A stretch of DNA of 64,000 bases, from assembly GCA_963576475.1 (NCBI GenBank), contig OY754978.1, positions 3,273,364 through 3,337,363 of the forward strand, given 5' to 3'. A program made the translations under genes and the position numbers. Of the stretch, positions 10,986 to 22,479 are shown in pieces. The notes under the pieces are model-generated. The model saw nothing but the letters and a program-made list of their open reading frames with translations, was not told the origin of the DNA and did not search any database. The stretch's first letter is position 1. Each line of letters opens with the position of its first letter. The DNA comes from Molanna angustata (Eukaryota; Arthropoda; Insecta; Trichoptera; Molannidae).

Positions 10986-11333
10986 TATTTTTTAATATAC
11001 ATACAATAATTCAATTTTGAGTAAATACTAAAATAAATTCGACCGCCGGCGCCGTGACTAGTGGTATATTGTGGTATATCATTTCATAATACTGTGCTTA
11101 CACAATTCATGCTTCTTTTAGCTAATAACACTGTTGGAAGAATTTGCCATGCGGCAATTTATTGGTCGCTTGCTCAGTGACGATAAAATAATTACTTGAC
11201 TAGTCAGGAATGAAGAAAAATATGTTAGACAAAAAATTATACACACAATAAGTATGAATAAATGAATAAATAAACAAATAGATGAATAAATACATAATTA
11301 AATAAATAAAAAATCAATAAATAAATAAAAAAA

Positions 11334-11594
11334 TCTTATATATCTTTATGTAAAAATGGATTTTGGTATATTTGTTTAAATAAATAAATATCTATGTATA
11401 AAAATAGAGAAGTGGCTGAATAGGAACAGAAGGGAATGAAGGAACGGAAGGGACTGGAGGGACGGGAGGTAATGTAAAAAAAGATCTAGATAAGAATGTT
11501 ACAAAATTAAAAGAAAACATACAGATCAAGCATTTTTATATATTTGTAGGTAAATAATAAAACAGGAAGGACAACGTCTCCCGGGTTTTACTTG
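11334..11594 (+). mobile_element. Hel-B Helitron, short copy
   Basis: Begins TCTTATATATC with TAAAAATGGATTT shortly after. Ends with GACAACGTCTCCCGGGTTTT then ACTTG, where other Hel-B copies have ACTAG. The middle contains degenerate GGGA/GGAAGG units also present at 22730 and 56360. It lies after A and before T. Much shorter than the 484-bp copy at 22589-23072. Confidence 0.65.
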
Positions 11595-11654
11595 TATACT
11601 TAATTCTAAATCTTGCTTTTTTACGTTAGAGGAGACTGGTGTGCTTATATTATG

Positions 11655-11750
11655 CACGCACGTGATGTGTTTTATTTTATAGGGCACACCCACGCACCTG
11701 TCGCTGCTTATCCCACGTTATGGTATATGCCGTGATGGTATGAATGAATG
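11655..11750 (+). repeat. F repeat 3' tail fragment
   Basis: CACACCCACGCACCTGTCGC, then ATATGCCGTGATGGTATG and a (AATG)n tail. This is the plus-oriented 3' end of repeat F without its body. Confidence 0.6.
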
Positions 11751-12245
11751 AAAGAAAAACAATTTTAAATTCCACTCTACGTATTATGTGTTTACTACTT
11801 CTTACTGCCCGGATCTTTTTGAGATTCGAATTCAGATTTTCTTGAGCAGATTGCAAACCCTCCCCAACGCTACGTAGTGCGCTTCTTCGGAAAAGTTTCA
11901 TGGATCCAAATCATAATAGCTGGCCTTCCTACAGAGCCATGTTAAAATGAGTGGATTGTGGCCAACGCTATACTTCTCACTACCAAGTCACTACACAAAG
12001 TATTCAAGTTTTGTATGGAAAATTTTCATTAATTATTTTTTATTTAAATATTATATTACGAAAACTAAATAATTCTTTTGTGTCATTTTGTGAAAATGAC
12101 GTGCATTTATAGCAATTTGAAAATAATAATGTCAAATTTCAATTTTCCTGAGCTTGGAGTCACTTGTGAAGTATTTTACAGATATAAAAACTGAGATGCA
12201 CTAATCAGATATCCTACAAAATCCAATGGGGTCTAAGCGAGTATT

Positions 12246-13203
12246 TATTTATTTATTTTATTTAAAATTTGGTACACGGTTAATATACAATATACATTTA
12301 TTTATTTATTTATTTAAAAATTCAACACAGACAGCATGTGCTGGTATGAGTGTTGACATACATTTTGGTTTATATTGACATTTTGTTAGATTAATACATG
12401 TTATACAATGTGGTGAACAACAATGAAGTTAACAAAAAAAAAATTAAAAATTCAACCATAGTGGAGCCCAAAACAGTTAGCCGGGTGTACAGGAAAGCTA
12501 TTTGAAAGCACTATCATGCAGTGTGTGAGGTTTTAACTTTTTTTTTGAAAAAAATGGAGTTTTTGGCAGTGCTTAATGTCATCTGGTAGCTGATTATACA
12601 AATTAATGCTGGTGGATAATAGTCCTATAATAAATCATCATAATAAATCAACTGTGTACACAAAAATCTCACAAGGCGCAGCCTGTCTGTGGGTATTCCG
12701 ATTTAAAAATAGTCAAAATATTTTGTTAATAACATTAGATATTTATAAAAAAGAAAATAAAGCAAGGTGCTAAGGCAAGAAACAAGTACAAAAAAATATA
12801 AAGAAGAAAACTTAGATGTTAAACACATATTATTATATACAAAACATCGATACATGTATGAAACAGCAGACTGACAGAGGTCCTACCAAATATTATACCC
12901 GCAGTCGACAGCAACAATACTTGGCAAGTACAAGGATAATATTATGAATGGCGCAGTCAATCTACATATTCTATATAAGATAAAAAATTTCCAATTAATA
13001 TTAAAAAAAAAAAACATTGAAATTTTACACAAGAGCAGCAGTTTGAGAAAAAGTAAGACAAATTCTTTATAAAATAATTGCAATAATATCTTTAGATGCC
13101 ATAGAACTTCATAATGATAATCATATCCATGATATGGGTAATCACGAGGGTTTTGATTTCGCCGGTTAGACTTGCCCCCTTGATATATTTCTAATTCAAA
13201 TGA
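12246..13203 (-). mobile_element. LINE 3' region (tail family T) inserted in repeat Z
   Basis: A 16-bp target duplication GGTCTAAGCGAGTATT lies at 12230-12245 and 13204-13219. The (AATA)n tail is at the left, so the element reads on the minus strand. The same 3' region occurs at 22480-23345 and 54970-55193 (landmark AAAATCTCACAAGGCGCAGC). A second (TTTA)n run near 12300 suggests a nested tail. No reverse-transcriptase motif remains. Confidence 0.65.
13085..13178. repeat. Fold-back element G, half copy
   Basis: Shares AATATCTTTAGATG, CATGATATGGGTAATCACGA and TTTCGCCGGTTAGACTTGCC with the right half of fold-back G. It sits at the 5' end of the LINE-flanked insertion. Confidence 0.65.
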
Positions 13204-13290
13204 GGTCTAAGCGAGTATTACATATACAAATATGCAAAATTTGAAAAGAATAGAATGAGTGCTTTAGTCTATAATCGATAAAGTAGAATT

Positions 13291-14580
13291 AACCATAATT
13301 TTGGTTGAAATTTGGTTTGATTAATAATAACAAACTGTTTGAAAAGTAATGACATAAGGCTTCTTAATAAAACTGTGATAAGTGCATACAGTCAAACCTG
13401 TACAGTTGTAATGATTAAACTTTATCTACTATTTTACAGAAGTTTAGCTAAAATATCGGTAACCGAACAGTTTAGTTCAGTTATTTTTCTCAGTGTATGT
13501 TTTTGACAAAGGGATCCTAGGAAACAAATAATGTTAATTGTGTCATCTACCAATTGACTTCTTGCATAGCTAAACATATAACAAACGGCCGAGAATAAAT
13601 CGGTTTTGTGTTTCATGATCCCATAATTTCCGGATTACAATCCCAAATGTAGAACGAAAGTCTTACCAGGGAATTGTTGGAGTTTTGTATGGTGACAACG
13701 TGATAAAAAAAGAACCCACGATACAACTTTGCATGATTTTTATTGAAGAATCTTAACCGTTTGAACATAATAAAATCAAAATTGATAAACAGTTTGATAA
13801 CCTCTGTAAAATGGCAATCAGACAAGCCTCTACAAAATAAATAAAGTAATGTCTTTATTTTATTAGAACGGGTGGGTTATTACTATTTATTATTTTCAAT
13901 ATGCAAAGTAAATTTGATTTAAATAAACCTATGGTTCCAACAAAAGCGCAACGGAATAATAAACATTTTATAAATTGCATAATTATCGATGATTATATAC
14001 CATAGACAACCTGTTTGGATGCCATAGATACCCGTTTTGCCATAGAGAAAAAAACGCCAGTCAATAGTTGTCTAAAGACCATTTTAAAAGATCATTTTTG
14101 TTAAGGTTATGAAGTAGACTTATCTGTTATCTGCAACTGCTACTGGTCCCTGATTTTATTGATAGATTGCCAGATATCAAATTAAAAATATTGAATTTTT
14201 ATAAAATAAACACAAATGAATTAATAGTTATCACATTTATAAATCTCACCGCGTGTTTGTAATGTTTATTAGGTAGATAAGGGGATATCTGCGATCCTCC
14301 GATAGCATGAATTTATGTACAAGGCAAAAATAGTTTTTTTGTCTGAAAACGTTCCGAAAATCGCACGGAAAAAAATATTAATTCTATGTCTTGATAATAC
14401 CCATATCACTAGAGAAATAATCTTTCGAATAAATAATAGGAACTAATGTTTCTTTGACTTAAACTCAAAGCTTTACAATACCGTTGCTTGTATGCAACTA
14501 AAGAAAGCAAAACAACAATACATATCAAAATAAATATAAGAACAATATACCTAATCATCGACGGCAAAATAATTCATTCA
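13291..14580. other. AT-rich intergenic DNA, nothing recognised
   Basis: Short frames at 13434-13616 and 13613-13825 (minus) show no family resemblance. I see no repeat shared with the rest of the window. Confidence 0.4.
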
Positions 14581-14862
14581 TTCATACCATCACGGCATAT
14601 TCCACAATGTGGGGTAACCAGCGAAAGGTGTGCGGGTGTGCATTGCCTTACAAAAGGGAGCACAACATATCTGTGTATACCCACACACCAGTCTCGTCTC
14701 ACCTAAAAAGGCACTATACTCAGAATGGGTGGTGAATCTTATTGCTGAACTATGTGAGATGTTATTGTTGCCTGTTGTATTTTCGATTACCCGGCTCTTA
14801 CGGGACACTCGAAAACAATAATAGAAAAGAGTGGAAGCACTATTCTAAGCCGGTGCCTCACA
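14581..14862 (-). mobile_element. Repeat F, full unit (SINE-like)
   Basis: A unit of about 280 bp nearly identical to 47875-48186. On the minus strand it starts near TAGCTGTGAGGCACCGGC and ends GCCGTGATGGTATGAATGAA. The last part resembles the 3' terminus of LINE-E (GCGTGATGGTATGTATGTAT). The minus frame 14590-14808 is shared with the other copy but looks like relic LINE coding sequence. No A/B box is recognised. Called SINE-like or LINE 3' fragment. Confidence 0.65.
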
Positions 14863-15410
14863 GCTAAATAACCACTTATAAAAAGCGCATAAAACAAAAA
14901 CAAATTACTTATGTAACTTCTATGACTATTTTTTTTTGCTTACTTATGTAACTATTTTTTCTTCTTCTTTTTTTACTTAATTTTTGTAACCGAATTTTCT
15001 CTTATTTATGTAACTCTTACTTGTGTAACTTACGTGTGTGATTGAATATGAGCTCATGTAATTTTGTGTGCATCCATAATTGGACGTCCAGCACTCATAA
15101 TAATAACCCATATTATTTTCTTTTTATGAAAATTGTAAGCTGGATGTCTGTCGATGTACCCTTTTTAATAAAATAAATAAATAAATAAAATAAACTGCAA
15201 AGCCAATTTTTATATACAAAACCTCTTTGTATCTTGATAGATTTTTTTTGATCAATAATGACTGTATGTCTCTGCTTAAGCAATAGTTCTTTGAACAACT
15301 TTACTCCAAGATGCGTATAGTGGCTCTGCGCATAAGCCGTCCTTTTTTGGTGTATTGAGCATTAGATTGAATCGACGAGTGGCTTTTATACATTCCGAGG
15401 GATATACTCC

Positions 15411-15848
15411 ATCGACAAAATACTCTCTGTAGATCAGCTTACTACAAAACAATCTCTACGACAAAATACTCTCTGTAGACCAGCTTACTACAAAACACAC
15501 TCTACGACAATATACTCTCTGTACACCAGCTTACTACAAAACACTATCTAGGACAAAATACTCTCTGTAGACCAGCTCACTACAAAACACTCTCTACGAC
15601 AAAATACTCTCTGTAGACCAGCTTACTACAAAACACTATCTACGACAAAATAATCTCTGTAGACCAGCTTACTACAAAACACTATCTAGGACAAAATACT
15701 CTCTGTAGACCAGCTCACTACAAAACACTCTCTACGACAAAATACTCTCTGTAGACCTGCTTACTACAAAACACTATCTAGGACAAAATACTCTCTGTAG
15801 ACCAGCTTACTACAAAACACTCTCTACGACAAAATACTCTCTGTAGAA
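15411..15848. repeat. Minisatellite, 46-bp unit, about 9.5 copies
   Basis: The unit GACAAAATACTCTCTGTAGA continues with CCAGCTTACTACAAAACACT and CTCTAC; start points 15414, 15460, 15506 and so on are exactly 46 bp apart. Variants (CTATCTAGG, CTCTCTACG; AGCTCAC, AGCTTAC) alternate, which suggests higher-order duplication. It abuts a LINE fragment. Confidence 0.9.
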
Positions 15849-16112
15849 TGCATTTCTCTTATAAATAGCAAGCAATGATGGGACATTTGCCTCGGTAAAG
15901 AGGCTAGTCGTAGGGTAGTCTCTGGGTTTATTAAAGATACTTTTTAAAATACTCCTCTGGATAATATATAGAGGTACAAGATTAGTTTTATAAATACCGC
16001 CCCACGCTTTAATCCCATACTGCAAGACATATTGAGCAAGCGCAAAATATGATAATATTGAAGATACTAAGATTAATATTATTAGTTGTATAGTAATATT
16101 TAAAAATAACAT
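15849..16112 (-). mobile_element. LINE fragment, reverse-transcriptase C-terminal part
   Basis: The minus frame includes ALAQYVLQYGIKAWGG and IIQRSILKSIFNKPRDYPTT, the conserved stretch after the reverse-transcriptase fingers/palm in many CR1/Jockey-like LINEs. Truncated at both ends. The frame continues spuriously into the minisatellite. Confidence 0.7.
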
Positions 16113-16114
16113 AT

Positions 16115-16400
16115 TTAAGGTGGTCTACAATCAGGCAGCGTAGGAACTTACATATCCTCACATATCTATACAAGGTCTTAAACAACCCCAACGCTCCAGT
16201 AAATTTAATTTCACTTCCTCTCAGAACACGAGTTGCCTCTTCCCAGTACACAATACTTCCTTTTTCACCATACCTTTCTCCGTACAAGCAGCTCGTCTTC
16301 GGAATCACATACCATTGCATCTTCGAATTTCATTAACACTTTCCCGCTTTTCAGATTTCTTTTGAAATTTCTTTTGAACTACATTTGTTTCTTTGTACAT
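16115..16400 (+). mobile_element. LINE C-terminal fragment, opposite orientation
   Basis: The plus frame reads PVHNTSFFTIPFSVQAARLR then NHIPLHLRISLTLSRF. This is the end-of-ORF motif (aromatic residue, ARLxN, xLPLxLR) common in non-LTR elements. Stops follow at once. It faces the preceding fragment tail to tail. Confidence 0.6.
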
Positions 16401-16403
16401 TGC

Positions 16404-16601
16404 CTAATATAGCTCATGATTATGCCGTAATCTCCAGGACCCTCCATCGTTAGTTGGGCTAAAGTTTTTCCTTAATATCTTCCTTTCAAACATATTTTCA
16501 TCATTTTTAGTCAGTTCGGACTGGTCGGAGACGAATATAATTCCTTTGTATTTCGCAAGGTTAGTCTTGACTTGAGATGTTTGAGTAGCCCGTAGTAACA
16601 T
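16404..16601 (-). mobile_element. RTE-like LINE fragment
   Basis: The minus frame contains ELTKNDENMFERKILRK followed by GGSWRLRHNHELY. This matches the conserved FERKILRxIxGP...WRxRxNxELY segment downstream of the reverse transcriptase in RTE-like elements. Only about 65 codons remain. Confidence 0.75.
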
Positions 16602-17079
16602 CTATTAGCCACTGCAAGCCTCGCTTTTATTTCCATGCTGATATTGGTAGTATATGGTATGGCGTACCTACTATAAAATTATGTACCTATCATCTATCCT
16701 ACCCAGATTATTATTATTTAAATCGATTCGTTAATTTCCCATATACAGGAATTTCTCCTCTATGATTTCGTCTGTTAAATTTTCAAAATATTCTTTCTGA
16801 TCAACCCATATTTGCTGCAGAAATATTATAGCCAATTTACTCGGACCAGTTTCAAAAGAAATCTGCTTTCAAAAGAAATCTGAGGAATCATTTCCTTACA
16901 TACAACACTTACATTTATCTCCTTATCATATCCTTTTCTTCTGCTCTCCTCTCCCCTCCTTTTATTGTTTTTTTTGTTTTATATGTTTCATTATATATTT
17001 TACTCACATAAATTGGTACGTGTCATAAGCACAATTTACTTCACCAAATAGATATGATTGGTTGGAAGATTAATGGTAA
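16602..17079. other. AT-rich DNA, nothing recognised
   Basis: A duplicated TTTCAAAAGAAATCTG lies near 16850-16880. No coding frame or element end is recognised. Confidence 0.4.
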
Positions 17080-17625
17080 ACTTATTCAACTCTTATGAAA
17101 AAAATGCCGTCTTAGACATATTTTTTGATTCACATAATGACATTCAAAAACAAACTAATATCTAACATCGTGACATTATAACAATATACAACTAGGTACT
17201 GATTAATTTAATTTTTCCCTAACACCCTCAGCAATACATATATTTTCTTTTACTTCTCGACTTATGAATCCGTCAATAATTATGTTCGTCTATCGTGTAT
17301 ACACACACATGCACACAAACCCTCACACACATACACACACACTCTCACTCTTTCTAGTTAACTCTTTACACATACTTACTTATTTTTACTCTTCTCTCAT
17401 GCGCGCACCCACACTATTATCGATATTAGGTATAGTACGTAAGAGGTACATGTTATATTCGTATTTCTATTTATTTTCTTTTAATAATTATATACATGTA
17501 CTGTGTGCTGTCCTTAGTAAGAATAAAATAAAAATAAAAAAAATTGTGCACTTTTTATGTAATGTGTGCAAAATGTTTAAAATAAATAACTAAAATACAT
17601 ATTTTTTACTCGTTTTAAATAATAA
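17080..17625 (+). repeat. LINE 3'-region-like repeat, inverse copy of 25005-25520
   Basis: Shares AAAAATGCCGTCTTAGACATA, an (AC)n-rich stretch, CTCATGCGCGCACCCACACT and ACTGTGTGCTGTCCTT with the reverse complement of 25005-25520. The partner copy is joined to reverse-transcriptase coding sequence, so this is probably the 3' part of the same LINE family. Confidence 0.6.
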
Positions 17626-17977
17626 AAGACCCCAAAGAGCAAACTGCTGGCATAAGGGGTCATGACAGTAACATTAATTATACAATTAAAATATAATGAT
17701 TAAAAACAGAGCATTCATGTTGCATTTATAATTAGCTTCTCCATTACATGCAGTCGTGTTCTTTTATCAAATATCAGGAAATTATGTTATTTATTATAAA
17801 TCCTTGTTCGACGTACGTCGAATAAAAGTACTTTTCGTCCATACTTTTGAAATAAGTACGAATTGGGCCCCTAAAAATGGGATTTGCAAAATCTAACTTT
17901 ACTTATTGCTAAATCGATATCAAATTTGATCTTGTTTTTTCATATTTGTTTATTTGGAAATAATCTCATTTAATCGA

Positions 17978-18350
17978 TAGAGATTCCCTCAGAGTCTAAT
18001 AACCCGTTGTATAGAGATTCCCTCAGAGTCTAATAACCCGTTGTATAGAGATTCCCTCAGAGTCTAATATCCCATTGTATAGAGATTCCCTCAGAGTCTA
18101 ATAACCCGTTGTATAGAGATTCCCTCAGAGTCTAATAACCCGTTGTATAGAGATTCCCTCAGAGTCTAATAACCCGTTGTATAGAGATTCCCTCAGAGTC
18201 TAATAACCCGTTGTATAGAGATTCCCTCAGAGTCTAATATCCCATTGTATAGAGATTCCCTCAGAGTCTAATAACCCGTTGTATAGAGATTCCCTCAGAG
18301 TCTAATAATCCGTGTAAAGAGATTCCCTCAGAGTCTAATAACCCGTTGGT
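17978..18350 (+). repeat. Minisatellite, 34-bp unit, about 11 copies, inside repeat W
   Basis: The unit TAGAGATTCCCTCAGAGTCT plus AATAACCCGTTGTA repeats with very few changes. Sequence after the array (TATCTGGAT, then TTTACAATTTACCCATTAAT at 18690) matches 33105-33270. There a single related unit, ATAGAGACCTCCTCAGAGCT, is present. The array thus arose by expansion within repeat W. Confidence 0.9.
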
Positions 18351-18367
18351 ATTTTCAGTATCTGGAT

Positions 18368-18628
18368 TTATTTTATATACTTACCTATTTATTTATATTT
18401 ATTTATTTCTATCCAAAAACATAGAGTAGATATAAGAAACAAAATAATTAAAGGTAATATAAGCATATTCATACATAGTAGACATACAAAGTAAATACTT
18501 ATAAGTTATTTCATTTCTAATAAATATAATTTTATTATTTCACCAGTGCTTACATAGGCTATCTCTTTTTGTTTGTATCTTTTGTTACTAGCCCCCTCAC
18601 TAGCCAAAGCCTGTGCTAAGGTGAGGAT
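18368..18628 (-). mobile_element. Probable LINE or SINE tail inserted in repeat W
   Basis: The W sequence is interrupted after TATCTGGAT and resumes at GGGTTCATTG. The inserted part has a (TTTA)n run at the left and GCCTGTGCTAAGGTGAGG at the right. This is a 3' tail on the minus strand. Flanking GGAT may be a short target duplication. Confidence 0.45.
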
Positions 18629-18759
18629 GGGTTCATTGTTCTCATTTGGAGCTTGATAGTTGCTTTTGTAATTTGTTATTTTAATAATTTACAATTTACC
18701 CATTAATCGCTGCTAATCCTTTCGAGGATGTGTTAAAATAAATATTAATAAGTTCTCCT

Positions 18760-19597
18760 AATTAATTTCTTATTGAATATCAAACCTAACCTAACATTAC
18801 CTAACCTAACACTAAAATGACAAATGAACAGATTTGATTTATTATAGCAAAATTTGATAATATCATTATGTTAAGAAGGCAGGTAGGTACTTACTTATAT
18901 CTTTCTAAGTAAGTATATAAAAAACATAAATACCTAAATATTTTGATTGTCCTTCACACTAACTTACATAAAATCCGTGTAAAGATAATTATAACTAATA
19001 TACATAAAAATTCCTGCGATAAGATATAAAAGATAATTCAATGCATCAACGATCATTTTATGATGTGGACTATTCAAGAAAAAATATATCTTACGGAGTT
19101 CTGGTTTAAGAGTCTATAGTAGGCTATATAGTATATTTTGAAAATAATTTCCCCATCTTTGAAATTAGGACCAGTTTGTTTGTACATGTGTTTATTCTAT
19201 TGCATGAGTTTTTTGAATTTGTTTAATACTTTTTTGTAGGTGTTGGCACGGACAGTGTCTGCCGTGGATTCTATTGTTGATAGTATTTCACAGTTTAGTT
19301 GAGAAAATACGAGTATGTTTGTTGAACATGTATCTTTGCTATTCCTAATTCAAATTAAAAATATCGTTACCGTAATCGTTATAATCTATTAAAATTTGGC
19401 ATGATGAGGGAAGTGTTAGCTTCCAACCGGTTGTAAGATTTACAAAAACAATGGTTTAAACAGAGTTGTAAGTAAATTTTATTACAATGTACTACAAAGT
19501 TAAATATTCTATATTTCAGAATATTAAAAAAATATGTTAACTATTTAAAAAAATCAAAATATATAAACACAAACCTTCATTAATAAATATAAATTAA
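18760..19597. other. AT-rich DNA with hammerhead-like motif at 19401-19425
   Basis: ATGATGAGGGAAG-loop-CTTCC followed by AACCGGTTGTAAG at 19401-19436. A short interstitial CCTAAC run lies at about 18785-18812. No gene seen. Confidence 0.35.
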
Positions 19598-20515
19598 CTA
19601 GTGGGCCCGCGCAAACGTTGTTCTGCTTCAGATGTCATTTTATATAGACCTCATTTTATGATTTTGTTCTGCCATAGACCGCCTTCTATGTAGATCGCAT
19701 TTTATATATATAGTATTCTGCCATGGTCTGCCTCCTATGTAGATCGCATTTTATATATACCTCATTTTATGGTATTTTTGCCATAGACTGCCTTCTATAT
19801 AGATCTTATTTTATATATATCTCATTTTATGGTATTGCTCTGCCATAGACCGCCTTCTTTGTAGATTTTTATTTTATATAGACCTCATTTTATGGTATTG
19901 TTCTGCCATAGACCACCTTCTATGTAGATCGCATTTTATATAGACCTCATTTTATGGTATTGCTCTGTCATAGACCGCCTTCTATGTAAATCGCACATTA
20001 TATAGACCTCATTGTATGGTATTTTTCTGCCATAGACTGTCTTCTATATAGATCGCATTTTATATAGACCTCATTTTATGGTATTGCTCTGCCATAGACC
20101 GCCTTCTATGTAGATCGCATTTTATATAGACCTCATTTTATGTATTTTACATTTTTTTTCGTCATTTTATGTATTTTCCATTTTTTTTTCGTTCTCTAGA
20201 TGCGTACCTAATACAATTTCAATATATTTGTTCAAACCGCCATCTATTGAAAGATTACTCAACTTAAAATGAACAACGACCCTTTTTTACTATAAATAAT
20301 TCTTGGAGGAGTATAGGAAAGTCAAAATTTGTGGTTTTATATTTTTGGATGAGAAAATTTCGTTGAAAATGTAAATATTTTTTTTAGATGTCGATACCAG
20401 CGCCAAATATCGGTTCCAAAACTATACACATTTAGAAAATTTCATTGAAATCGGTTGGGTGGTTTCAAAGATTAGCGTGTACGAACATTGTGACATTAGA
20501 TTTTTATATATTAGA
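19598..20515 (-). mobile_element. Hel-C Helitron filled by a 62-bp minisatellite
   Basis: On the minus strand it starts TCTAATATATAAAAATCTAA and ends GCGCGGGCCCACTAG before T. The 5' 200 bp carry sequences seen in many insect Helitrons (GTCACAATGTTCGTACACGC, CCGATTTCAATGAAATTTTC). Between 19622 and 20142 a 62-bp unit (ATGTAGATCGCATTTTATAT...) is repeated about 8.5 times. No protein is encoded. The flank before TC is T rather than A. Confidence 0.75.
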
Positions 20516-21784
20516 ACACCTTTATTTACGACCAAAACGAATACCTTTTGGAGCTATATAACATAATGAATCTCTTTGATAAAAACATTTTATTATTAAT
20601 TTTCATTTTAGTGATTAATGAAATATATACATACTAACATAAAAGTTTTGAGTGATTTGAAAGAAATGACAATAAAATAATTGTGATTATCATAAAGACA
20701 AAAAATACGGGATTCTTTTCGAGGAGAATATTGAATAATAATAAGGTACTTACTGAAGTTGTGAGCGAAGAAAAAACATAAGTTGGAAGGACCAAGGGAG
20801 CAAGAGATGAGAAGTGACGTCATGATTCCAGGAGAAGTGGAAGGCACAGATTATCTCCTGTCTTCCACAATGAGATTGGACGAGACCTTCTTTCAGATAT
20901 TGGGTGAGTCATTTAATTTTAAAGTCCATAATAATTTTATTCTCAATTTGTGTCAGTTTTTGTCGTATTTCTTTAAACACAGTTTAATTAAGGCGCAGGG
21001 TACAATGTAGGTAGGAAAAGTAATTGAAATGAAATTTTTGAAGCTATTGTATGAAAATATACGTCGTTAAAATCACAATCCTGTGTGCTTGTTTTGTCCG
21101 ACAAGCAGCCACTTCGGGTTGTAACAGAACTACATTGTTCTTGCGGGGATTGTAGTTTATTTGTTGTGGAGGTTATGTATCTGTATGTTTTGGATGTATT
21201 AAATGAATTATTACTTGCTTGGTTGATCGGAATCAGACCGATAAACCGGCGTATGATATTTAAGACTCTCTTCTAACTATCCTTTAAATCTGACTACTGA
21301 GTTACGATTAATTGGATTCGAACCAATAAGTCGGTCAATATGTACATCAAACTACGCGTGTTACATGGACAAACCAATCCTCGATCGATACAATACGATA
21401 CTGAGGGTATCTATATAGCATCTAAAAGTTATTATAGTTCAACAAGTAAGAATATTATACAGTAGGTATATCAAATAATTAAAGGCCAAATATAAACTTA
21501 CATTCACTATATGTCGATGAACAATTTACACAATTACTTATTAAAAAACTAATTAAAAATATAACTTGACAATACTTTCGAACAGAATAAGGATCTTGAA
21601 ACGATGATGTGAGATGACCACCAAGACAGGAACCCGGAGGCGTATTTACCTTTTCGTGTTGGTTAGGAGGCAAGTACTGCCTCGAATTAGGCACTAGTTT
21701 GTTGCGCTAATGCAATTAAAAACTCATGTTGAAGTCAAGGCGCGTGTTCTCCAAATGCACCAGTTTGACAACGCAAACTTTTCC
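20516..21784. other. AT-rich DNA, no recognisable gene
   Basis: The plus frame 20783-21010 ends near a GTGAGT donor-like site at 20905 and looked exon-like, but I cannot link it to any family. The frame at 21085-21276 is also unassigned. Confidence 0.3.
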
Positions 21785-21935
21785 AAACTTTTACATATTT
21801 CGGTTAGGAAAAGAGTTCTGACCAGCACACTATCATATCTTGACTTACACGTTTTGTAGAGAAAACAAAATTTCTTAAAATATTATCTAATTTGGATTTA
21901 AGGAAAACCTCTCCGTTTTTGGAATTCTTATAACA
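21785..21935 (+). mobile_element. Old Hel-A fragment
   Basis: GGTTAGGAAAAGAGTTCTGA, ACTATCATATCTTGAC and GAGAAAACAAAATTTCTTAA align with the 3' third of Hel-A at clear divergence. Neither end is present. Confidence 0.5.
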
Positions 21936-22479
21936 GTGTAAAATATTTCAATGTAGATATTCAAGCTAAGAATATACATAACATTGACTGTAATATGTTG
22001 ATATAGGTTAAGTTATTGTTACAATATTATCAAGAAAGAATCATCTACCTACACTACACTTTACATGTAATGTTTTATTACTACAGCAATTTTCAGCACG
22101 AAAACATAATACACAACCTTGGCGTTTTTACCTACAAATTACAGCTAGAATTCTAGCTTCTTCCACACTCATACACCGATTAATTAGATGTACTTCGCCA
22201 ACAGTACCAGAAAAACAAGTTTGCGTTTTTTTTCTGTATCGTCAAAAATTTGGTCAATAATTATTCTCTCTAATATAGCTGACTTTTGAATAGGCTAGAC
22301 CGGGTGCAAGAGAGTTGCGATACAACGAAACCTTCTTGTACCGCTCTCAATGGAGGCTGGCGACCATCACACAAAACTCATCCCAATCTTGCGCCTACTT
22401 AATTAGTGACGTAGCTTCCGGATTCCCGAATCACTGCCAGAGATTTTTGAGCCACTATATTCTTTTACGCCCATACTCC
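21936..22479. other. AT-rich DNA, possible degenerate LINE coding at 22270-22480
   Basis: The plus frame 22315-22530 runs into tail family T and may be the last part of that LINE's ORF. No diagnostic motif is seen. Confidence 0.3.

Larger units (their letters stand above)
11945..13290 (+). repeat. Repeat Z, split by a LINE insertion
   Basis: 11945-12245 and 13204-13290 together form one copy of repeat Z. Landmarks are TTGTGGCCAACGCTA, CCTGAGCTTGGAGTCACTT and TAGTCTATAATCGATAAAGT. They are separated by an insertion with a 16-bp target duplication. Z elsewhere shows inverted ends ACTCCTCACTAAC / GTTAGTGAGGAGT, so it is probably a MITE. The right end is missing here. Confidence 0.65.

Noticed and set aside
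15411..15848. CRISPR-like array of regular repeats
   Set aside because: The units are contiguous without unique spacers and the context is a eukaryotic genome; it is a minisatellite.
18785..18812. Telomere-like CCTAAC run
   Set aside because: The unit is a hexamer, not the insect TTAGG/CCTAA pentamer, and is only about four units long.
20783..20905. Exon-like segment followed by GTGAGT
   Set aside because: A faint resemblance to transposase-derived gene sequence could not be supported by any conserved motif.
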